DNA from: Pseudomonas rhizophila
Lineage (GTDB): Bacteria > Pseudomonadota > Gammaproteobacteria > Pseudomonadales > Pseudomonadaceae
NCBI RefSeq assembly: GCF_003033885.1
Contig: NZ_CP024081.1
Span: forward strand, 5,040,393-5,104,392
Direction of reading: 5' to 3'
Length of the DNA: 64,000 nt
Both the position numbers and the translations under genes were made by a program. Below, piece by piece: positions 50,512 to 60,017 of this stretch. Each line of letters starts with the position of its first letter. Position 1 is the stretch's first letter. A model generated the notes under the pieces. That model ran no database searches, was not told where the DNA came from, and saw nothing but the letters and a program-made list of their open reading frames with translations.

Positions 50512-50865
50512 ATGAGGCGCGCGGTGGTGCTGAGTGTGGTGATGTTGCTCGGTGGCTGCGAAACCACCCACGAAAACCTGATCGCCCGGGGTTACCCTCC
50601 GGCATTCGCCGACGGCTTTGATGACGGTTGCAGCAGCGGCCGGCAGGCAGCCGGCGTGATCACCGGCCAGTTCAGGAAGGACGTGCCACGGTATCTCAAG
50701 GACGCTCCCTATGCCGAAGGCTGGAGCGACGGTTTCCGTCAATGCCAGGCCATGCGCGAAAGTGAGGAGCGTAACGCTTACCGCGAACGCCATTGGGACG
50801 AGCGAGAACGGGCCTGGCAGCAGCAGAAGGACCAGGACGCAGCCCGGGCTTATCGCTCACAGTGA
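50512..50865 (+). CDS. Small lipoprotein of unknown function
   Basis: Protein of 117 residues with a lipoprotein signal peptide (MRRAVVLSVVMLLGGC; lipobox LLGGC, Cys16), then a conserved-looking core (GYPPAFADGFDDGCSSGRQAAG, YLKDAPYAEGWSDGFRQC) and a highly charged C-terminus. ATG 50512 has AGGA upstream and places the lipobox correctly; ATG 50482 would add ten polar residues. Predicted lipid anchored, processed by LspA. No named family recognised. Confidence 0.8.
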   Translation: MRRAVVLSVVMLLGGCETTHENLIARGYPPAFADGFDDGCSSGRQAAGVITGQFRKDVPRYLKDAPYAEGWSDGFRQCQAMRESEERNAYRERHWDERERAWQQQKDQDAARAYRSQ

Positions 50866-50935
50866 GTCGCGTACAGACATCCGCTGAAACCAAAAGCCTG
50901 CGACCATGGCCCAAACTCCAATAGAGGAGAACATC

Positions 50936-51427
50936 ATGAGTCGCGCCTTCGTCAATGAGGACAACGCCGCTGCCCAGGCCGATCAGCCGGTCGAACGCCA
51001 GGTCAGCGCGCAACCCAATTACGTCACGCCCGCCGGACTCGCCCAATTACAGGCCCGGGTCGCTGAGCTGCAGGCGCTGCACAGCCAGCAGGTGGCCAGG
51101 GGAGAACTGGCGGACAAGCAGCGAATCGCGGATATCGAACGGGATCTGCGGTATTTCAATCAGCGTTTGCAAAGCGCGCAGGTCGTTACGCCAACCTCAT
51201 TGGATCAGGTGCGGATCGGGCATTGGGTGACCTTTGTCGATGAGCATGACCACGAGCAGCGAGTGCAGTTGGTGGGTGAAGATCAGGCCGATGCGGCCAG
51301 CGGACTGGTCAATTGGGGCTCGCCGCTGGGGCGGGCGTTGCTGGGGACGAAAGTTGGCGATGAAGTGATCTGGAAACGGCCGGTGGGGGATTTGACCATT
51401 GAAGTGGTGGCGATAGAACCGGGGTGA
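50936..51427 (+). CDS. GreA/GreB-family transcription-elongation-factor-like protein
   Basis: Protein of 163 residues: N-terminal coiled coil (LAQLQARVAELQALHSQQVARGELADKQRIADIERDL in pieces) and a C-terminal FKBP-like Gre domain (WVTFVDEHDHEQRVQLVGEDQAD, GSPLGRALLGTKVGDEVIW). It lacks the full length and tip acidic motif of GreA/GreB, so it may modulate RNA polymerase without cleavage stimulation, like Rnk or Gfh1. GAGGAG precedes ATG 50936. Confidence 0.82.
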   Translation: MSRAFVNEDNAAAQADQPVERQVSAQPNYVTPAGLAQLQARVAELQALHSQQVARGELADKQRIADIERDLRYFNQRLQSAQVVTPTSLDQVRIGHWVTFVDEHDHEQRVQLVGEDQADAASGLVNWGSPLGRALLGTKVGDEVIWKRPVGDLTIEVVAIEPG

Positions 51428-51439
51428 TCTTGCCAGCCT

Positions 51440-51465
51440 CATCGCGAGCAGGCTCGCTCCCACAG
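51440..51465. repeat. REP sequence
   Basis: Single inverted-orientation REP at the head of the 47-bp tandem array. Confidence 0.85.
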
Positions 51466-51473
51466 GAATCGCG

Positions 51474-51614
51474 CCCCACCGTGCAGCTTGTGACTGACCC
51501 AAAACCAGCGTGGGAGCGAGCCCCACCGTGCAGCTTGTGACTGACCCAAAACCACTGTGGGAGCGAGCCCCACCGTGCAGCTTGTGACTGACCCAAAACC
51601 ACTGTGGGAGCGAG
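51474..51614. repeat. Three exact 47-bp tandem repeats ending in half-REPs
   Basis: Units at 51474-51520, 51521-51567 and 51568-51614. Each starts CCCCACCGTGCAGCTTGTGA, passes CTGACCCAAAACCA, and ends GTGGGAGCGAG, the first half of a REP. Units 2 and 3 are identical; unit 1 differs at two bases (GC for TG before the half-REP). The third unit runs into a complete REP. Confidence 0.95.
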
Positions 51615-51691
51615 CCTGCTCGCGATGGCGGCGGGTCAGGCAACTTACGCTGGCTGATCCACCACTATCGCGAGCAGGCTCGCTCCCACAG
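51603..51691. repeat. REP pair (REPIN) at the end of the tandem array
   Basis: Complete REP (51603-51629) overlapping the last 47-bp unit and its inverted partner (51666-51691), between the Gre-like gene and ettA. Confidence 0.9.
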
Positions 51692-51717
51692 GGTTTGTCG
51701 CTCGGTCGCCGGCCGAA

Positions 51718-53382
51718 TCAGGCCAGCTTCTTGTGCCTTACGCGGTGTGGCTGGGCAGCGGCTTCGCCCAGGCGTTTCTTGCGGTCGGCCTCATACTCGG
51801 TGTAGTTGCCTTCGAAGAACACCGCTTGCGAGTCGTCTTCGTACGCCAGGATGTGGGTCGCCACACGGTCGAGGAACCACCGGTCGTGGGAGATCACAAT
51901 CGCTGCGCCCGGGAAGTCCAGCAGGGCTTCTTCCAGGGAACGCAGGGTTTCGACGTCGAGGTCGTTGGACGGTTCGTCGAGCAGCAGGACGTTGCCGCCC
52001 TCCTTCAAGGTCAACGCCAGGTGCAAGCGACCGCGTTCACCACCGGACAGGTCCTTGACGAACTTCTGCTGGTCGCCGCCCTTGAAGTTGAAGCGCCCCA
52101 CGTAGGTGCGCGACGGAATTTCATAGTTGCCGATGCGGATCTGGTCGGAACCGTCGGAGATCTGCTGGAACACGGTCTTGCTGCCGTCCAGGTCTTCGCG
52201 GCTCTGGTCGACACAGGCCAGTTGCACGGTTTCGCCGATTTCGATGGTGCCCGAATCCGGTGTTTCCTTGCCCATCAGCATGCGGAACAGCGTGGATTTA
52301 CCCGCACCGTTACCACCGATCACACCGACAATGGCGCCTTTGGGCATGGCGAACGACAGGTTGTCGATCAGCACGCGGTCGCCATAGCCCTTGGTGACGT
52401 TCTTGAATTCGATGACCTTGTCGCCCAGGCGCGGACCGGCCGGGATGTAGATCTCGTTGGTTTCACTGCGCTTCTGGAATTCCTGGGACTGCATTTCCTC
52501 GAAGCGTTGCAGACGTGCCTTGGATTTGGACTGGCGGGCCTTGGCGCCTTTGCGCACCCACTCCAGTTCTTCCTTCATGGCTTTTTCATGGGCCGACTGC
52601 TGCTTGGATTCCTGGGCCAGACGATCGGACTTGGCTTCAAGCCAGCCCGAGTAGTTGCCTTCGTAAGGAATACCCGCGCCGCGGTCCAGTTCCAGGATCC
52701 AGCCGGCGACGTTGTCCAGGAAGTAACGGTCGTGCGTGATCGCGACCACAGTGCCCGGGAAATCGTGCAGGAAGTGTTCGAGCCAGGCGACAGAATCGGC
52801 GTCCAGGTGGTTGGTTGGTTCGTCGAGCAACAGCATGTCCGGCGCCGACAGCAGCAGGCGGCACAGAGCCACACGACGCTTTTCACCACCAGAGAGGTGT
52901 TCAACCTTGGCATCCCAGGCCGGCAGGCGCAGCGCATCGGCGGCGACTTCCAGCTGGCGATCCAGGTTATGGCCATCGCTGGCCTGCAGGATCGCTTCGA
53001 GCTTGGCCTGTTCGGCGGCCAGCTTGTCGAAGTCGGCATCCGGTTCGGCGTAGGCCGCGTAGACCTCGTCCAGGCGCGCCTGGGCATCCTTGATCACGCT
53101 GACCGCCTCCTCGACCACTTCCCGTACGGTCTTGGTCGGATCCAGCTGAGGCTCTTGAGGCAGGTAACCGATGTTCAAGTCGGGCATCGGACGGGCTTCA
53201 CCGTCGAACTCGTTGTCGACACCGGCCATGATTTTCAGCAGCGTGGACTTACCCGAGCCGTTGAGGCCCAGCACGCCGATCTTGGCCCCGGGGAAGAACG
53301 ACAGTGAAATGTTTTTCAGGATTTCCCGCTTCGGCGGAACAACTTTGCTCAGCCGATGCATGGTGAAGACGTATTGAGCCAT
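51718..53382 (-). CDS. ettA: Energy-dependent translational throttle protein EttA (ABC-F)
   Basis: Cytosolic ABC-F ATPase of 554 residues that binds the ribosomal E-site and gates the first elongation step according to ATP/ADP. It has two ABC domains with Walker A GLNGSGKST and GGNGAGKST, signatures LSGGEKRRV and LSGGERGRL, and the charged linker (ARQSKSKARLQRFEEMQ) typical of the group. ATG 53382 (MAQYVFTM) is the family start. No membrane segments. Confidence 0.96.
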   Translation of the reverse strand: MAQYVFTMHRLSKVVPPKREILKNISLSFFPGAKIGVLGLNGSGKSTLLKIMAGVDNEFDGEARPMPDLNIGYLPQEPQLDPTKTVREVVEEAVSVIKDAQARLDEVYAAYAEPDADFDKLAAEQAKLEAILQASDGHNLDRQLEVAADALRLPAWDAKVEHLSGGEKRRVALCRLLLSAPDMLLLDEPTNHLDADSVAWLEHFLHDFPGTVVAITHDRYFLDNVAGWILELDRGAGIPYEGNYSGWLEAKSDRLAQESKQQSAHEKAMKEELEWVRKGAKARQSKSKARLQRFEEMQSQEFQKRSETNEIYIPAGPRLGDKVIEFKNVTKGYGDRVLIDNLSFAMPKGAIVGVIGGNGAGKSTLFRMLMGKETPDSGTIEIGETVQLACVDQSREDLDGSKTVFQQISDGSDQIRIGNYEIPSRTYVGRFNFKGGDQQKFVKDLSGGERGRLHLALTLKEGGNVLLLDEPSNDLDVETLRSLEEALLDFPGAAIVISHDRWFLDRVATHILAYEDDSQAVFFEGNYTEYEADRKKRLGEAAAQPHRVRHKKLA

Positions 53383-53652
53383 GGTGAACCTAGCGTCAGT
53401 GACAGGTGAAAAGAACGGGCCAGGCCATGCGCGGCGCCGGCGCTTGACGGTTATCAATGCCGGCGGGCAGATAAAGCCTGGGGATCGGAGCTTGCGCGCT
53501 CTTGTTTGACCGGCAAAGCTACCTCAACCATCGGTCAAGGTCCAGCCACCAGGGGCTGGCACTTTGCCACAAGTCAAGGCATGCTAGCCGCCCTTTGGGC
53601 GTCCGGCTTATAGTGCACGTCGCGCCAGTCCAGCAAACTGCAGGATTACAGC

Positions 53653-56600
53653 TTGTCCAACGTCACGCCGACCCTGTCCCCACGCGCACCGACTGCTGCG
53701 AGCGGCTCGCCCCTGCGCGGGACATTGAAGGGCGCGCTGGCCACACTGGTGCTCTTGCTGCTTGGATTGCTCTTCTGGCAGTTGCTTGATCAATTGCGCG
53801 AAACCCAGCAGCAACAGCGCCAGTACACCATCGATTACACCGCCGACCTGGCCGCGCAAGTCAGCCTGAACATGGCCTTGAATGCGCAGATCGCCCTCAA
53901 CCTGCTACCGATCGTCGAACAACCGCAGAGCGCCGACGAACAGCAGGCCCTGCTGCGCAAACTCCAGCAATCGTTGCCCGAGCTACGCAGCCTGGCGTTG
54001 CTGAGCCCTTCCGGCCGGGTGCTCAGCGACAGTGATCCTGCCAGCCACGATGCCGATTACCTGGCAGAGCTGGTACGGCGCAGTCGGGCCCAGGCGCACT
54101 ATTTCAGCAATGCCGATGACGGCTCCGTGGTGCATCTGTTGTTGCACCAGGCCAGCGGCAGCAGCCGCAGCTATTGGGCGCTGCGCCTGACCCCAACCTT
54201 CTTCTCGACCCTGACCAAGCAGGCCGATACAGGCATGCGCCCACTGTGGCTGGTGGAAAACCGCCTCAACCAGCAAATCATCAGCCGGGACGAAAGCCTG
54301 CCCTCGGCCAGCCCTACCCGGCTGTCCCCGGATGATCTGAGCAACACCGTGCTGACCGTGCCCCTGAGCAGCAGCGACTGGCAATTGCGTGGACTGTTCG
54401 ACCGGCGCCAGGTGCTGGAGCAATTGCTGCCGGCCTTCATCGGCAAATGCCTGCTAGGCCTGGCGTTTTCAATGCTGCCGGTGATCGCGCTCTTGAGCAT
54501 GCGCCGTCGCCAGCGTCAGTTGCACGAGGGCCGCCGACGCTACCAGGATATTTTCGAAGGCACCGGCGTCGCGCTCTGCGTGCTTGACCTGTCGAGCCTC
54601 AAGGCATTTTTTGAAAGGACCGGCCTGCGCAACGGCGACCAGTTGCGCGCCTGGTTGGCCATCCCTCACCAGCTTGAACAACTGCAGCAGGAAGTTCACG
54701 TCACCGAGGTCAATCAGATGGCGTTGAAGCTGCTCAACGTCAACTCCTGCGAGCGGGCCTGGCAACTGCTGGTCGGCAATGCTGCCCAGGACAACAACCC
54801 AGTGGGTTCGAAGCTGCTCGAAGCGCTGCTCGACCAGCACAAGCAGTTGGAGCTGGAAATCAAGCTGCAGGACGCCCATGGCCGTGATCAGCACCTATGG
54901 CTGGTGCTGCGTCTGCCGGAAAAACAGCAGGACTACAACGCCGTCATCCTGAGCATCAGCGACATTACCAGCCGCAAGCTGATCGAACTGTCGCTGCTCG
55001 AACGCGAAGGCTTCTGGTCCGACGTGGTGCGCACCGTACCGGACCATCTCTATGTGCAAGACGTGATCAGCCAGCGGATGATCTTCAGCAACCATCACCT
55101 GGGACAGACCCTGGGGTACGACCGCACCGAACTGCACCAGATGGGCGAATACTTCTGGGAAATCCTGCTGCACAGCGAAGACGCCGACCACTATCACAAC
55201 TTGCGCCAGGCACAACGCCAGGCCGGGTATGCGCAACTGCTGCAATGCCAGCTGCGCTTTCGCCATCGCAATGGCAAGTGGCGGCGCTTCGACATTCGCG
55301 AACAAGCCCTGGCCCGGGACCGGCACGATCAGGTGACACGGATCATCGGCGTAGCCAAAGACATCACCGAACAGATCGAAGCCAGCGAATCGCTACGCGA
55401 CAGCGAACAACGCTATCGGATGCTCGCCGAAAGCATCAGCGACGTGATTTTCTCCACCAACAGCAAGCTTTCGCTCAACTACGTCAGCCCCTCGGTGCAA
55501 GCAGTGCTGGGCTACAGCGCTGACTGGATATTCCAGAACGGCTGGCAATCGACCATCGCCAACCCGCAACAACTGACCGGCATCTACACCTTGATGGATC
55601 GGGTCAGCAAAGCCCTCGACAAGCCTGAGCAACTGGCCGAGTTGCGCAACCAGATGCAGACCCAGCTGTTTCTGTTCGACTGCCTGCGCGCCGACGGGCG
55701 CAAGATCCCCATCGAGCTGCGGTTGGTGCTGGTGTGGGATGAGCACGGCGCGTTCGAAGGCGTGCTGGGCGTGGGCCGCGATATCAGCCAGCAACGACGC
55801 GCCGAAAAAGACCTGCGCATGGCCGCCACGGTATTCGAGCATTCGACCTCGGCGATCCTGATCACCGACCCGGCCGGTTACATTGTCCAGGCCAACGAAG
55901 CCTTCAGCCGCGTCAGCGGGTATGCGGTGTCGCAGGTGCTGGACCAGTTGCCCAACATGCTGACCGTGGACGAGCAGCAGGAAGCCCACCTGCGCTACGT
56001 GCTCAAGCAGTTGCAGCAACACAGCACCTGGGAAGGCGAGGTCTGGCTCAAGCGCCGCAATGGCGAGCACTATCCGGCCTGGGTCGGCATTACGGCGGTG
56101 CTGGACGATGAAGGCGACCTGGCCAGCTACGTGTGCTTCTTCAGCGACATCAGCGAACGCAAGGCCAGCGAACAGCGCATCCATCGCCTGGCCTACTACG
56201 ACGCGTTGACCCACCTGCCCAACCGCACGCTGTTTCAGGATCGCCTGCACACCGCGCTGCAATCGGCCGAGCGCCAGAAAAACTGGGTCGTGCTGATGTT
56301 CCTCGACCTGGACCGCTTCAAGCCGATCAACGACTCCCTGGGCCACGCCGCCGGCGACCGGATGCTCAAGGAAATGGCCACGCGGCTGCTCGGCTGCGTG
56401 GCCGACGACGACACCGTGGCGCGCATGGGCGGCGACGAATTCACCCTGCTGCTGCAACCGCGTTCCAGCCGCGAAATGGCGCTCAACCGGGCGATCAACG
56501 TGGCCGAGCAGATCCTCGCCAGCCTGGTCCGACCGTTCGTACTGGAAGGTCGGGAGTTCTTCGTCACCGCCAGCATCGGTATCGCCCTGAGCCCTCAGGA

Positions 56601-57501
56601 CGGCAACGAGCTGAGTCAGCTGATGAAGAACGCCGACACGGCCATGTATCACGCCAAGGAGCGCGGCAAGAACAACTTCCAGTTCTACCAGGCCGACATG
56701 AACGCCAGCGCCCTGGAACGACTGGAGCTGGAAAGCGACCTGCGCCACGCCCTGGAGCAGAACGAGTTCGTGCTGTATTACCAGCCACAGTTCAGCGGCG
56801 ACGGCAAACGCCTGACCGGCGCCGAGGCCTTGCTGCGCTGGCGCCATCCACGACGCGGGCTGGTGCCGCCAGGGGACTTCATCCCGGTCCTCGAAGAGCT
56901 CGGGTTGGTGGTGGACGTCGGTGACTGGGTGATCAGCGAAGCCTCTCGGCAGCTCAAGACCTGGCACCAGGCCAAGGTCCGGGTGCCGAAAGTCTCGGTC
57001 AACATTTCGGCCCGGCAGTTCTCCGATGGCCAGCTCGGCACGCGCATCGCCAACATCCTGCGTAGCACCGGCCTGCCGCCGGCCTGTCTGGAACTGGAAC
57101 TGACCGAAAGCATCCTGATGCGTGAAGTCAGCGAGGCGATGCAGATCCTGGCCGGGCTGAAAAACCTGGGCCTGAGCATCGCCGTGGATGACTTCGGCAC
57201 CGGTTATTCGTCCCTCAACTACCTCAAGCAATTCCCCATCGACGTGTTGAAAATCGACCGCACCTTTGTCGATGGCCTGCCATCCGGCGAACAGGACGCC
57301 CAGATCGCCCGGGCGATCATCGCCATGGCCCACAGCCTCAACCTGGCGGTGATTGCCGAAGGGGTCGAAACCCACGAGCAACTGGACTTTCTGCGCGAGC
57401 ACGGCTGCGATGAAGTCCAGGGCTACCTGTTCGGCCGGCCGATGCCGGCCAACCGGTTTGAGGCGCAGTTCAGCAATGATGCGCTGTTCATGCTCGACTG
57501 A
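53653..57501 (+). CDS. morA: Motility regulator MorA (PAS-GGDEF-EAL)
   Basis: Inner-membrane c-di-GMP enzyme of 1282 residues. Two membrane helices (around 25-45 and 265-285) flank a periplasmic sensor; then several PAS/PAC modules (roughly 300-870), a diguanylate cyclase domain with intact GGDEF (926-930), and a phosphodiesterase domain with EALLRW (EAL at 1058-1060) and [10 protein letters not shown]. Both active sites look intact. The start is TTG 53653 with AGGA upstream. Location before glyA matches PA4601. It controls flagellar timing and biofilm in Pseudomonas. Confidence 0.94.
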   Translation: MSNVTPTLSPRAPTAASGSPLRGTLKGALATLVLLLLGLLFWQLLDQLRETQQQQRQYTIDYTADLAAQVSLNMALNAQIALNLLPIVEQPQSADEQQALLRKLQQSLPELRSLALLSPSGRVLSDSDPASHDADYLAELVRRSRAQAHYFSNADDGSVVHLLLHQASGSSRSYWALRLTPTFFSTLTKQADTGMRPLWLVENRLNQQIISRDESLPSASPTRLSPDDLSNTVLTVPLSSSDWQLRGLFDRRQVLEQLLPAFIGKCLLGLAFSMLPVIALLSMRRRQRQLHEGRRRYQDIFEGTGVALCVLDLSSLKAFFERTGLRNGDQLRAWLAIPHQLEQLQQEVHVTEVNQMALKLLNVNSCERAWQLLVGNAAQDNNPVGSKLLEALLDQHKQLELEIKLQDAHGRDQHLWLVLRLPEKQQDYNAVILSISDITSRKLIELSLLEREGFWSDVVRTVPDHLYVQDVISQRMIFSNHHLGQTLGYDRTELHQMGEYFWEILLHSEDADHYHNLRQAQRQAGYAQLLQCQLRFRHRNGKWRRFDIREQALARDRHDQVTRIIGVAKDITEQIEASESLRDSEQRYRMLAESISDVIFSTNSKLSLNYVSPSVQAVLGYSADWIFQNGWQSTIANPQQLTGIYTLMDRVSKALDKPEQLAELRNQMQTQLFLFDCLRADGRKIPIELRLVLVWDEHGAFEGVLGVGRDISQQRRAEKDLRMAATVFEHSTSAILITDPAGYIVQANEAFSRVSGYAVSQVLDQLPNMLTVDEQQEAHLRYVLKQLQQHSTWEGEVWLKRRNGEHYPAWVGITAVLDDEGDLASYVCFFSDISERKASEQRIHRLAYYDALTHLPNRTLFQDRLHTALQSAERQKNWVVLMFLDLDRFKPINDSLGHAAGDRMLKEMATRLLGCVADDDTVARMGGDEFTLLLQPRSSREMALNRAINVAEQILASLVRPFVLEGREFFVTASIGIALSPQDGNELSQLMKNADTAMYHAKERGKNNFQFYQADMNASALERLELESDLRHALEQNEFVLYYQPQFSGDGKRLTGAEALLRWRHPRRGLVPPGDFIPVLEELGLVVDVGDWVISEASRQLKTWHQAKVRVPKVSVNISARQFSDGQLGTRIANILRSTGLPPACLELELTESILMREVSEAMQILAGLKNLGLSIAVDDFGTGYSSLNYLKQFPIDVLKIDRTFVDGLPSGEQDAQIARAIIAMAHSLNLAVIAEGVETHEQLDFLREHGCDEVQGYLFGRPMPANRFEAQFSNDALFMLD

Positions 57502-57526
57502 AAGCTTGTGCTGGCCGGGCGGGCCT

Positions 57527-57622
57527 CATCGCGAGCAGGCTCGCTCCCACAATTGCTTTTGGCTGTCCTTGGAATAGACATACACCACAGCCCCCCTGTG
57601 GGAGCGAGCCTGCTCGCGATGA
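57527..57622. repeat. REP pair (REPIN)
   Basis: Inverted GTGGGAGCGAGC-type copies about 45 bp apart, between morA and glyA, in opposite relative orientation (tails inward) to most others in the window. Confidence 0.88.
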
Positions 57623-57740
57623 GGCCAGTACAGGCAGCGTGAATCCCATTCGTCCGCGACATGACGTCCTTTCATATGCCTTCCAAAACCGGTTGGGTTA
57701 GAATGCCCCCCTTTTCTGCCCCCGATCCTTGAGGACCGCC

Positions 57741-58994
57741 ATGTTCAGCCGTGATTTGACTATTGCCAAGTACGACGCCGATCTCTTTGCCGCCATGGAG
57801 CAAGAAGCTCAGCGCCAGGAAGAGCACATTGAGCTGATCGCTTCGGAAAACTACACCAGCCCCGCGGTGATGGAAGCTCAAGGCTCGGTACTGACCAACA
57901 AGTACGCCGAAGGCTATCCAGGCAAGCGCTACTACGGTGGTTGCGAGTTCGTCGACGTGGTCGAGCAACTGGCCATCGACCGCGCCAAGGAACTGTTCGG
58001 TGCCGACTATGCCAACGTCCAGCCTCACGCCGGTTCCCAGGCCAACGCCGCTGTCTACCTGGCGCTGCTGTCGGCCGGTGACACCATTCTGGGCATGAGC
58101 CTGGCCCACGGCGGTCACCTGACCCACGGCGCCAGCGTTTCGTCCTCGGGCAAGCTGTACAACGCCATCCAGTACGGCATCGACGGCAATGGCCTGATCG
58201 ACTACGACGAAGTCGAGCGCCTGGCACTCGAGCACAAGCCGAAAATGATCGTGGCCGGTTTCTCCGCCTACTCGCAGATCCTCGACTTCCCACGTTTCCG
58301 CGAAATCGCCGACAAGGTCGGTGCCTACCTGTTCGTGGACATGGCGCACGTTGCGGGCCTGGTTGCCGCTGGCGTCTACCCCAACCCCGTGCCATTCGCC
58401 GACGTCGTCACCACCACCACCCACAAGACCCTGCGCGGTCCACGTGGTGGCCTGATCCTGGCTCGTGCCAACGCCGACATCGAGAAAAAGCTCAACTCCG
58501 CCGTATTCCCCGGCGCCCAGGGTGGCCCGCTGGAACACGTGATCGCCGCCAAGGCGATCTGCTTCAAGGAAGCGCTGCAGCCTGAGTTCAAGGCTTACCA
58601 GCAACAAGTGGTGAAAAACGCCAAGGCCATGGCCGGCGTATTCATCGAGCGTGGCTTCGACGTAGTGTCCGGCGGGACCGAGAACCACCTGTTCCTGCTG
58701 TCGCTGATCAAGCAGGACATCTCCGGCAAAGACGCCGACGCAGCGCTGGGCAAGGCGTTCATCACCGTGAACAAGAACTCGGTGCCCAATGACCCACGCT
58801 CCCCGTTCGTCACCTCCGGCCTGCGCTTTGGCACCCCGGCCGTGACCACCCGTGGTTTCAAAGAAGCCGAGTGCAAGGAGCTGGCTGGCTGGATCTGCGA
58901 CATCCTGGCGGACCTGAACAACGAAGCGGTGATCGACGCCGTTCGCGAGAAGGTCAAGGCGATCTGCAAAAAGCTGCCGGTATACGGCGCTTAA
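57741..58994 (+). CDS. glyA: Serine hydroxymethyltransferase
   Basis: PLP enzyme converting serine and tetrahydrofolate to glycine and 5,10-methylene-THF. It has 417 residues, with the PLP lysine in [15 protein letters not shown] and the N-terminal [18 protein letters not shown] precedes ATG 57741; an ATG 12 nt upstream lacks a site. It is a single-gene unit with a terminator. Position corresponds to glyA3 of P. aeruginosa, so other paralogs are likely elsewhere. Confidence 0.97.
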   Translation: MFSRDLTIAKYDADLFAAMEQEAQRQEEHIELIASENYTSPAVMEAQGSVLTNKYAEGYPGKRYYGGCEFVDVVEQLAIDRAKELFGADYANVQPHAGSQANAAVYLALLSAGDTILGMSLAHGGHLTHGASVSSSGKLYNAIQYGIDGNGLIDYDEVERLALEHKPKMIVAGFSAYSQILDFPRFREIADKVGAYLFVDMAHVAGLVAAGVYPNPVPFADVVTTTTHKTLRGPRGGLILARANADIEKKLNSAVFPGAQGGPLEHVIAAKAICFKEALQPEFKAYQQQVVKNAKAMAGVFIERGFDVVSGGTENHLFLLSLIKQDISGKDADAALGKAFITVNKNSVPNDPRSPFVTSGLRFGTPAVTTRGFKEAECKELAGWICDILADLNNEAVIDAVREKVKAICKKLPVYGA

Positions 58995-59017
58995 TCAGCC
59001 CGTTACACCTCAGTAAG

Positions 59018-59050
59018 AAAGGCCTCCATTGAAAGATGGGGGCCTTTTTC
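59018..59050 (+). terminator. Terminator of glyA
   Basis: AAAGGCCTCC / GGGGGCCTTT stem with a T-run, 24 nt past the stop. The 59051-59194 stretch after it is AT-rich and empty of genes. Confidence 0.9.
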
Positions 59051-59194
59051 ATGGGCGCAAACAATTACCCCAAATAACTAACCCCCACGCTTATCTAATG
59101 TCTTGCAATACACACACCACCACCGACAGCTAATAAATCAATAATATCGCTCCATAACTGCACACTTCATAAACCCAACGAGGAGTCGAATCAC

Positions 59195-59725
59195 ATGGAC
59201 CGTGATCAATCTTTTAACGCCACACTTCGAATGTTTGACAACCACGTCAACCTGCTTGAAATACTTCATGGCAAACCCGCGATGGCCACCGTGAGTTTAT
59301 TCAGCGGCGGCTTCTTTACCGGCCGCCCGCAAACCCATGACCACTCCAGCCTGCTCGGCATGCGCCCCAAAAATCAGGGTCAATCCAGCAACCCATTGAA
59401 ATTGCATTTGCGACACACCCCGAACGGCTACAACCTGGTCATTAAAAACACGGGGGAACATGAAAACAAACTTATCGGTAAACGCTGGCTTGAGGTTCTC
59501 GGCGCACAGGACTCCGGCACGGATGATCCGATGCTCTTTACCCTCGTTGATCATCAGAACAACGCCATCACCCGGCAGAATATTTCCACGCCGCATTTAC
59601 CTGTCTCGTTCATGACAAAAAATAAAAAATATATCGGCGGATTGAAAGTTCGAGGCTCGCCTTATATTTATCTCGCCGAGACAGAAGAAAAATCGAAAGT
59701 GACATTTATCCTGAGTGTTCTTTAA
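59195..59725 (+). CDS. Orphan hypothetical protein, AT-richer than neighbours
   Basis: Protein of 176 residues, no signal peptide or membrane helix, no domain that I recognise. The region after residue 60 alternates short hydrophobic/polar strands (LKLHLRHTPNGYNLVIKN, MLFTLVDHQ, KYIGGLKV, TFILSVL), suggesting an all-beta, possibly beta-trefoil-like, protein. GAGGAG precedes ATG 59195. Codon use is clearly less GC-biased than the core genes (many AAA, ATA, TTA, AAT codons), and the upstream region is AT-rich, pointing to horizontal acquisition. Function unknown. Confidence 0.75.
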   Translation: MDRDQSFNATLRMFDNHVNLLEILHGKPAMATVSLFSGGFFTGRPQTHDHSSLLGMRPKNQGQSSNPLKLHLRHTPNGYNLVIKNTGEHENKLIGKRWLEVLGAQDSGTDDPMLFTLVDHQNNAITRQNISTPHLPVSFMTKNKKYIGGLKVRGSPYIYLAETEEKSKVTFILSVL

Positions 59726-59744
59726 AGAACATGTCGATATCTTT

Positions 59745-59771
59745 GTGGCGAGAGGACTGATCCCTCGCCAC
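59745..59771. repeat. GTGGCGAG hairpin repeat
   Basis: GTGGCGAG / CTCGCCAC palindrome just after the orphan gene, same repeat family as 28157-28184. A separate perfect 14-bp palindrome GTTCTTTAAAGAAC (59717-59730) spans the stop codon of that gene. Confidence 0.65.
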
Positions 59772-59847
59772 AGGGAGCTGTGGCGCACTGCTTGCCACCC
59801 ACATTTTTTTCACTGCAACAAACGGCTCAAGCACAAGGGTTCCGGCC

Positions 59848-59866
59848 AAACTGGTAAGACCGGTCA
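59848..59866. promoter_or_regulatory. Distal FadR/GntR-type operator
   Basis: AACTGGTAAGACCGGTCA contains GGTAAGACC, matching the FadR-subfamily pattern (T-GT-N3-AC-A) and, from memory, PdhR/LldR sites. It lies about 60 bp upstream of the presumed dctA start site. Confidence 0.65.
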
Positions 59867-59888
59867 TGCCAAATCTCTACAGATCAGC

Positions 59889-59918
59889 TTGCGCAGCAGC
59901 GAAAACAAGGCCTAGACT
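59889..59918 (+). promoter_or_regulatory. Candidate dctA promoter
   Basis: -35 TTGCGC (59889-59894), 18-bp spacer, -10 TAGACT (59913-59918), between the two operator-like sequences. Confidence 0.5.
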
Positions 59919-59933
59919 GCGCCTGCACTGGAC

Positions 59934-59951
59934 AAACCGGTAAGACCACAA
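59934..59951. promoter_or_regulatory. Proximal FadR/GntR-type operator
   Basis: AAACCGGTAAGACCACAA contains the same GGTAAGACC core, 86 bp from the distal core (about eight helical turns) and just downstream of the candidate -10, a position suited to repression. Confidence 0.65.
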
Positions 59952-60017
59952 TAATGAAGTCCTGACGCCAACAGCTCTATTGACGGCGAAAAGGACACCG
60001 AACCAGGAATCCCTCCC

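Noticed and set aside
51474..51614. CRISPR-like periodic array
   Set aside because: Units are contiguous exact tandem repeats with no variable spacers and no cas genes nearby; REP-derived tandem repeat.
55393..57402. 669-codon frame opposite morA
   Set aside because: Antisense shadow; MorA domains on the other strand are complete with active-site motifs.
57671..57704. Sigma-70 promoter before glyA (TAGAAT at 57699-57704)
   Set aside because: The -10 is good but no -35 with acceptable spacing could be found, so not listed as a feature.
59717..59730. GTTCTTTAAAGAAC as terminator
   Set aside because: Perfect palindrome but no loop and no T-run after it; kept only as an observed palindrome.
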